From the NCBI RefSeq assembly GCF_041053055.1, contig NZ_CP163443.1, positions 6,679,001 through 6,743,000 on the forward strand: DNA of 64,000 nt. Direction: 5' to 3'. Source of the stretch: Streptomyces sp. R41 (GTDB taxonomy: Bacteria; Actinomycetota; Actinomycetes; Streptomycetales; Streptomycetaceae). The notes beneath the pieces are model-generated. The model searched no databases, was not told the origin of the DNA, and saw only the letters and a list, made by a program, of their open reading frames with translations. Of this stretch, positions 60,204-64,000 are shown one piece after another. The first letter of the stretch is position 1; each line of letters begins with the position of its first letter. Made by a program: the position numbers and the translations under genes.

Positions 60204-60215
60204 TGGTCCAGACCA
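60204..60215. promoter_or_regulatory. DasR-type operator (dre) in the chitinase promoter
   Basis: TGGTCCAGACCA, flanked as AGC-TGGTCCAGACCA-ATT, agrees with the DasR consensus ACTGGTCTAGACCACT in ten of the twelve central bases by eye. A TTGACA -35-like hexamer lies next to it on the minus strand (60223-60228). DasR represses chitin/GlcNAc genes and is relieved by glucosamine-6-phosphate. Confidence 0.75.
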
Positions 60216-60486
60216 ATTCGGTTGTCAAGACCTCTGGAGCCCTCAACACCCTTGTCAGGGCGACGAGTTGTGGCATATGCGCCTCACTCTCCGTTGATCA
60301 AGCCCACACCTTCGGTGAGTTGATCTCGGAGATTCGGTGTTGAGCGGGGCATGCCGTGGATATGGTGCTGATGCAAGAGGACGTCACAGTGACGATCTGT
60401 GGCCATCTGTGACGGTCCATGGCGAAACAGGGGCGATCTGAGGCGGTGGTTGACCACCCCGCCGCAGCGAACGGGGTGTGTGCAGC
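60216..60486. other. Intergenic region upstream of chitinase and the Tad-locus protein
   Basis: About 270 bp on the far side of the DasR site with no gene. It should contain the promoter of the rightward gene at 60487; none was clearly recognised. Confidence 0.35.
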
Positions 60487-61374
60487 GTGCCGACCGCGAT
60501 AGCCGTCACCAGTCCCGACCTGGTGCTCCCACCGCACGACCGGCAGACCCCGCCCGCAGTCGTCCAACCGCTCGACACCCTCGAAAGCTCCCTCACCGGG
60601 ATGCACGCGCTCATCGAGCAGCACGGTTACGTCATCTCGCTCTACCCGTCCTCCGTCTCCGGTGACGTCACGCGGCGGCTGCACACCGTCCGCTCCGTCC
60701 TGGAGAGCGACCGCATCGCGCTGCTCGGCATCGACCTGCCACCGCTCGGACTCGCCCTGCTGGCCCAGCAGTTGCGGCAGCTCTCGGTCTGCGACTTCAG
60801 CCCCGGTGTGCTCGCCTCCTCCGCCCGCCTGCTCGCCCACTACATCTACGCCGGCGCCCTGCTCGGCTCGGTCGCGGGGCTCGACCGGGTCCCGGTGTCC
60901 CTGAAGTCCCACGCCAAGTCCTGGATGCCGGGTGCCCAGTTCGCCGTACTGGCCAATCCGCGACCGCAGCTCGTCAGAGTCGGCCAGGAGGAGCTGCCCG
61001 GGCCCGAGTTCGGCACCCGGCTGCTCGTCGCCGCGGGTCAGCCGCCCTCCGACTGGGTCACCGCCGAGCTCGCGCCCGCCTGGCGGGTGCAAGGCGTCGC
61101 GACCGTGCCGCTGCCGGAGGAGTCGGCCCGCTGGTGGGGCACGTCGCGGCTCGTCGAGTTCGCCGCCGGCCTGTACGACGTCTCCGTGCTCTACCAGCTC
61201 GTGTCGTCCGTCCGGCGGGAGGAGTGCCACTGGTGCGGCCTCGAACTCATCGGGGATCGCTGCGGGTTCTGTGCCGCGCCGCTGCCACCGCCGCCTTCAC
61301 CTTCGCAGGGGCTTCCGGCCACCGCCGTCCGGGCAGCCTCTTCGGTGCGCGCCCTGCCCCGGGGCGCCACGTGA
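60487..61374 (+). CDS. Conserved hypothetical protein at the head of the Tad locus
   Basis: 295 residues, soluble, with no signal or membrane segment. A mainly helical N-terminal domain (SGDVTRRLHTVRSVLESDRI) is followed by an alpha/beta region and a C-terminal zinc-ribbon-like CHWCGLELIGDRCGFC (four cysteines in two CxxC pairs), then a Pro-rich tail. I do not recognise a named family; it lies 203 bp before the CpaB gene in the same direction. GTG 60487 or 60478 could be the start. Confidence 0.75.
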   Translation: MPTAIAVTSPDLVLPPHDRQTPPAVVQPLDTLESSLTGMHALIEQHGYVISLYPSSVSGDVTRRLHTVRSVLESDRIALLGIDLPPLGLALLAQQLRQLSVCDFSPGVLASSARLLAHYIYAGALLGSVAGLDRVPVSLKSHAKSWMPGAQFAVLANPRPQLVRVGQEELPGPEFGTRLLVAAGQPPSDWVTAELAPAWRVQGVATVPLPEESARWWGTSRLVEFAAGLYDVSVLYQLVSSVRREECHWCGLELIGDRCGFCAAPLPPPPSPSQGLPATAVRAASSVRALPRGAT

Positions 61375-61577
61375 GTACACATGCCACGTAAGCCACGTAC
61401 GTGCAGCAGAACAACAAGCTGAACAACACCAGGCACGACCGCTCGACCCCGCCGTCCCCGCCCCACGATCGAGGTTGTCCGCGTCATGCTGCATCACCCC
61501 GGGGGACAACCCCCGGACCCCCGGCAGGAAAAGCAGCTCGGCCAAGTCCCCGGCACGTCACTACGAGGTGAGATTCA
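61375..61577. other. Intergenic region before cpaB
   Basis: 203 bp with no gene. It contains CCACGTACGTGC-like symmetry (near 61394-61405) and the cpaB ribosome-binding site GAGGTGAG. The promoter of the Tad operon may lie here. Confidence 0.35.
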
Positions 61578-62291
61578 GTGAACTCGCGCCAGCGCCGCGG
61601 CGTCATCCTGCTGGTCCTCTCGGCCCTGTGCGCCCTGGGCGCCTTCGCCGGAGTGCTCTCGGTGATCCGTGACGTGAACTCCAAGGTCGGCCCGGAGGTG
61701 GCGGCGTACCGCCTGAAGGACGACATCGCGCCCTACAAGGAGCTGTCGGCCGACCAGTTCCAGAGGATCTCGATGCCCGAGCGCTGGCTGTCGGACACGG
61801 CCGTCACCAGCCTCTCCCAGATCCGCGGCAAGATCGCGGTCACCCAGCTGGAGAAGGGCTCCCTGCTGCAGACCGACATGATCGTGGACCGGCCCGAACT
61901 GGCCGCAGGACAGCAGGAGATCGCGATCATGATCGACGCGGCGACCGGCGTCGCGGGCAAGATCAACCCCGGTTCCCGGGTCAACATCTACGCCACCTTC
62001 AAGGCCGAGAACGACAAGGGCACCGACCAGTCCAAGGTCATCGTCGAGAACGCCCGCGTCATCGACGTCGGCAAGCTCACCGCGCTCGACCCGGGCCAGT
62101 CCAGCTCCGACCGACGCAACAGCGCCACCCAGGCCGTCCCCATCACCTTCGCGCTCGACACCGCCGACGCCCAACGCGTCGCGTACGCCGAGTCGTTCGC
62201 CGAACACGTCCGGCTCGCCCTGGTCGCGGGCGGCTCCGACGCGACCGTCGCGCCCGGCGACCGTACGTACACCCTCGACGAGGACAAGTAG
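61578..62291 (+). CDS. cpaB: Flp pilus assembly protein CpaB/RcpC
   Basis: 237 residues. One N-terminal membrane helix (VILLVLSALCALGAFAGVL) followed by an SAF-type domain (EVAAYRLKDDIAPYKELSADQF, IRGKIAVTQLEKGSLLQTDM, INPGSRVNIYATF). CpaB/RcpC is a periplasmic or membrane-anchored assembly factor of Tad/Flp pili. GTG start with GAGG upstream. The next gene starts 39 bp later in the same direction, so this is one operon. Confidence 0.88.
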   Translation: MNSRQRRGVILLVLSALCALGAFAGVLSVIRDVNSKVGPEVAAYRLKDDIAPYKELSADQFQRISMPERWLSDTAVTSLSQIRGKIAVTQLEKGSLLQTDMIVDRPELAAGQQEIAIMIDAATGVAGKINPGSRVNIYATFKAENDKGTDQSKVIVENARVIDVGKLTALDPGQSSSDRRNSATQAVPITFALDTADAQRVAYAESFAEHVRLALVAGGSDATVAPGDRTYTLDEDK

Positions 62292-62330
62292 GAGGCCGCG
62301 CATGAGGTCCATCCCCGTGGGGCTTTGCCG

Positions 62331-63947
62331 ATGACCACCCGTATCCTCCCCGCCGTCGGTGACATCGACTCGGCCCGCGCGCTCACCACCCTGCTGAGCC
62401 AGCTCGCCGACGCCGAACCGGCGCCGCCCGTCCCCGACTCGACGGCGCTGCTGGACACACTGGCGAGGCTGGCCGCCGAGTCCCTCGACGAATTGCCGGA
62501 AGTGGTCCTGATCCACGAACGGATAGGCCCCGTCCCGGCGTTGGACCTGATCCGCGACCTGGTGATGCGCTTCCCGGCGGTCGGCGTCGTCCTCATCACC
62601 GCCGATGCCAGCACCGGCGTCCTCACCGCCGCCATGGACTCCGGCGCCCGCGGCATCATCGGCCTCCCGCTGGGCTACGACGCCCTCGCCGAACGCGTCC
62701 AGGCCGCTGCCGCGTGGTCCCTCGGCATGCGCCGCCACCTCGGCAGCGGTACGCCCGAGCTGTACGCGGGGCCCGGCGGCACGGTCGTCACGGTGACCGG
62801 CGCGAAGGGCGGCGTCGGCGCGACGCTGACGGCCGTCCAGCTCGCCCTGGCGGCAGCGGCGTCGGGCCGCACCGTGGCGCTGGTGGACCTCGACCTCCAG
62901 TCCGGCGACGTGGCGTCGTACCTGGACGTGCAGTTCCGCAGGTCGGTGGCCGACCTGGCCGGTATCAGCGACATCAATCCCCGCGTCCTCCAGGACGCCG
63001 TCTACACCCACGACAGCGGCATCGGCCTCCTGCTGGCCCCCGCCGAGGGCGAACGCGGCGAGGAGGTCACCGACCGGGTGGCCCGCCAGGTCCTGGCCGC
63101 CCTGCGCTCCCGCCACGACGTGGTGGTCGTCGACTGCGGCTCCCAGATGAACGCCGCGACCGCCGCCGCCGTCGAGATGGCCGACCAGGCGCTGCTCCTC
63201 GTCACCCCGGACGTCGTCGCCGTCCGCGCCGCCAAACGCATGGTCCGCATGTGGGACCGCCTCCAGATCCGCAAGGCGGAGGAGACGACGACGGTCGTGA
63301 ACCGTTTCTCGAGGGGTACGGAGATCCAGCTCTCCCTCGTCGAACGCGTCACCGGCACCAAGGTCGCCCGCTCCGCGGTTCCCGCCGCCTTCAAGGAACT
63401 CCAGTCCGTGGTCGACGCCGGCCGGCTCCAGGACCTGGACACCCGCTCGACGGTCAAACAGGCCCTGTGGGCGCTTGCGGGCGAACTCGGCCTGGTGGCC
63501 GCCCAGGAGAGCGGCGGCGGAGGCCGCCGCCGCAGGACGTCGTCGGACCGGGGCGCGCTGGCGCTGCGCCGCCGGGGCGGCGACCGAGGGGCGGTCACTC
63601 TGGAGTTCGCGGGCATGTTCCCCCTGCTGCTCGTCGTGATGACGATCCTGTGGCAGTGCGTCCTGTACGGCTACTCGTACTCGCTGGCCGGGAACGCGGC
63701 GGACGAGGCGGCCCGCGCGGCGACAGCGGCGTACGCGGTCAACGGCGATGTCGCGGGCGCGTGCGCGGCGGCGGGGAGCAAGCATCTGCCGGGCGCCTGG
63801 AGCGGCGCCGAGATCAACTGCACCCCGGCGGGCTCGGTGATGAAGGCCACCGTCAAGGTCGACGTGCCGCTGTTCTTCCCGGGGTTCGACGCGGGGTGGC
63901 GTGTGAACGGGGACGCGGGGGCGGCGCTGGAGGGGGACGGAGGATGA
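62331..63947 (+). CDS. TadZ/CpaE-type ATPase fused to a C-terminal TadE-like pseudopilin segment
   Basis: 538 residues. N-terminal receiver-like domain (about 1-145, VVLITADASTGVLTAAMDSGARG), then a ParA/MinD ATPase (about 145-390) with deviant Walker A GAKGGVGATLTAVQ, ALVDLDLQSGDVA and HDVVVVDCGSQM. From about residue 410 a basic stretch (GGGGRRRRTSSDRG) leads to RGAVTLEFAGMFPLLLVVM, the hallmark TadE N-terminal hydrophobic helix, and a short outer domain with two cysteines. ATPases of pilus localisation and pseudopilins are usually separate genes. The junction is in frame with no frameshift visible. ATG 62331 follows GTGGGG. Confidence 0.85.
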   Translation: MTTRILPAVGDIDSARALTTLLSQLADAEPAPPVPDSTALLDTLARLAAESLDELPEVVLIHERIGPVPALDLIRDLVMRFPAVGVVLITADASTGVLTAAMDSGARGIIGLPLGYDALAERVQAAAAWSLGMRRHLGSGTPELYAGPGGTVVTVTGAKGGVGATLTAVQLALAAAASGRTVALVDLDLQSGDVASYLDVQFRRSVADLAGISDINPRVLQDAVYTHDSGIGLLLAPAEGERGEEVTDRVARQVLAALRSRHDVVVVDCGSQMNAATAAAVEMADQALLLVTPDVVAVRAAKRMVRMWDRLQIRKAEETTTVVNRFSRGTEIQLSLVERVTGTKVARSAVPAAFKELQSVVDAGRLQDLDTRSTVKQALWALAGELGLVAAQESGGGGRRRRTSSDRGALALRRRGGDRGAVTLEFAGMFPLLLVVMTILWQCVLYGYSYSLAGNAADEAARAATAAYAVNGDVAGACAAAGSKHLPGAWSGAEINCTPAGSVMKATVKVDVPLFFPGFDAGWRVNGDAGAALEGDGG

Positions 63948-64000
63948 CCCGCTCGACGCTCCGCCGCAGGCCCGCCGGCCGCATGTCGCCGACTCGCGCC
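63944..64000 (+). CDS. Start of the next Tad-locus gene (truncated by window end)
   Basis: ATG 63944 overlaps the preceding TGA by 4 bp and is preceded by GGAGG. Only 19 codons are visible (MTRSTLRRRPAGRMSPTRA), basic and without a diagnostic motif. The context suggests another TadE/TadG-type pseudopilin or Tad component. Confidence 0.6.
   Translation, partial: MTRSTLRRRPAGRMSPTRA

Overview
This is about 64 kb of high-GC actinobacterial chromosome, almost certainly from a Streptomyces core region. The evidence is the strong G/C bias at third codon positions, frequent GTG starts, 4-bp ATGA/GTGA gene overlaps, mycothiol metabolism (mca), a GTP-type PEP carboxykinase, GreA, SigE-family sigma factors, a chitinase with a DasR-type operator, and a dispersed intergenic hairpin repeat that I know from Streptomyces genomes. 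No phage, integrase, transposase, rRNA, tRNA or CRISPR array is visible. From memory, the order metB, ilvA, greA, mca, pckA fits the conserved Streptomyces core; I could not check this against a genome.

Layout. 1-8 kb holds the end of a cystathionine gamma-synthase, a sigma factor with a small membrane partner, MarR / threonine dehydratase, a DrrAB-type ABC exporter, greA, a DUF4307 protein and mca. 7.7-8.5 kb is gene-free and carries short tandem repeats. 8.5-15 kb holds a 1067-residue STAND/NB-ARC-TPR protein, an ArsR-type regulator divergent from a small membrane protein, and a YyaL/DUF255 protein. 15-21.6 kb is a four-gene translationally coupled operon: a processive beta-glycosyltransferase, a GT39-like membrane transferase, a GT2-GtrA protein and a secreted copper-radical (galactose/glyoxal) oxidase. 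21.6-28 kb holds a Mut7-C protein, TetR, an MFS exporter, a hemolysin-III protein and pckA.

28-38 kb is a signalling and stress island. It has a Ser/Thr kinase, a YbjN-like protein, a membrane protein, a VWA / PP2C / kinase triad (the TerY-P arrangement), and on the opposite strand a membrane protein, a binding-protein-VWA fusion, TelA and a second binding protein. 38-43.7 kb holds an alanine-type aminotransferase, a KAP NTPase fused to a receiver-like domain and a secreted trypsin-like protease. 43.7-51 kb looks like a D-amino-acid utilisation locus: D-aminoacylase, PLP amino-acid deaminase, PfkB kinase, IclR regulator, RidA and a GntP/DsdX-type transporter.

51-53 kb has a Ser/Thr kinase and a downstream protein sharing its unusual C-terminal domain. 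53-60 kb holds a secreted M14 carboxypeptidase, an Nramp-like transporter, a SigE-family sigma factor with a membrane partner, and a GH18 chitinase. The window ends inside a Tad/Flp pilus locus (CpaB, then a TadZ/CpaE ATPase fused to a TadE-like pseudopilin).

The most interesting parts are the Ter-type island, the glycan synthase plus copper oxidase operon, the KAP-receiver fusion, the kinase with its satellite protein, and the TadZ-TadE fusion. Start codons are chosen from ribosome-binding sites and overlaps and are inferences throughout.
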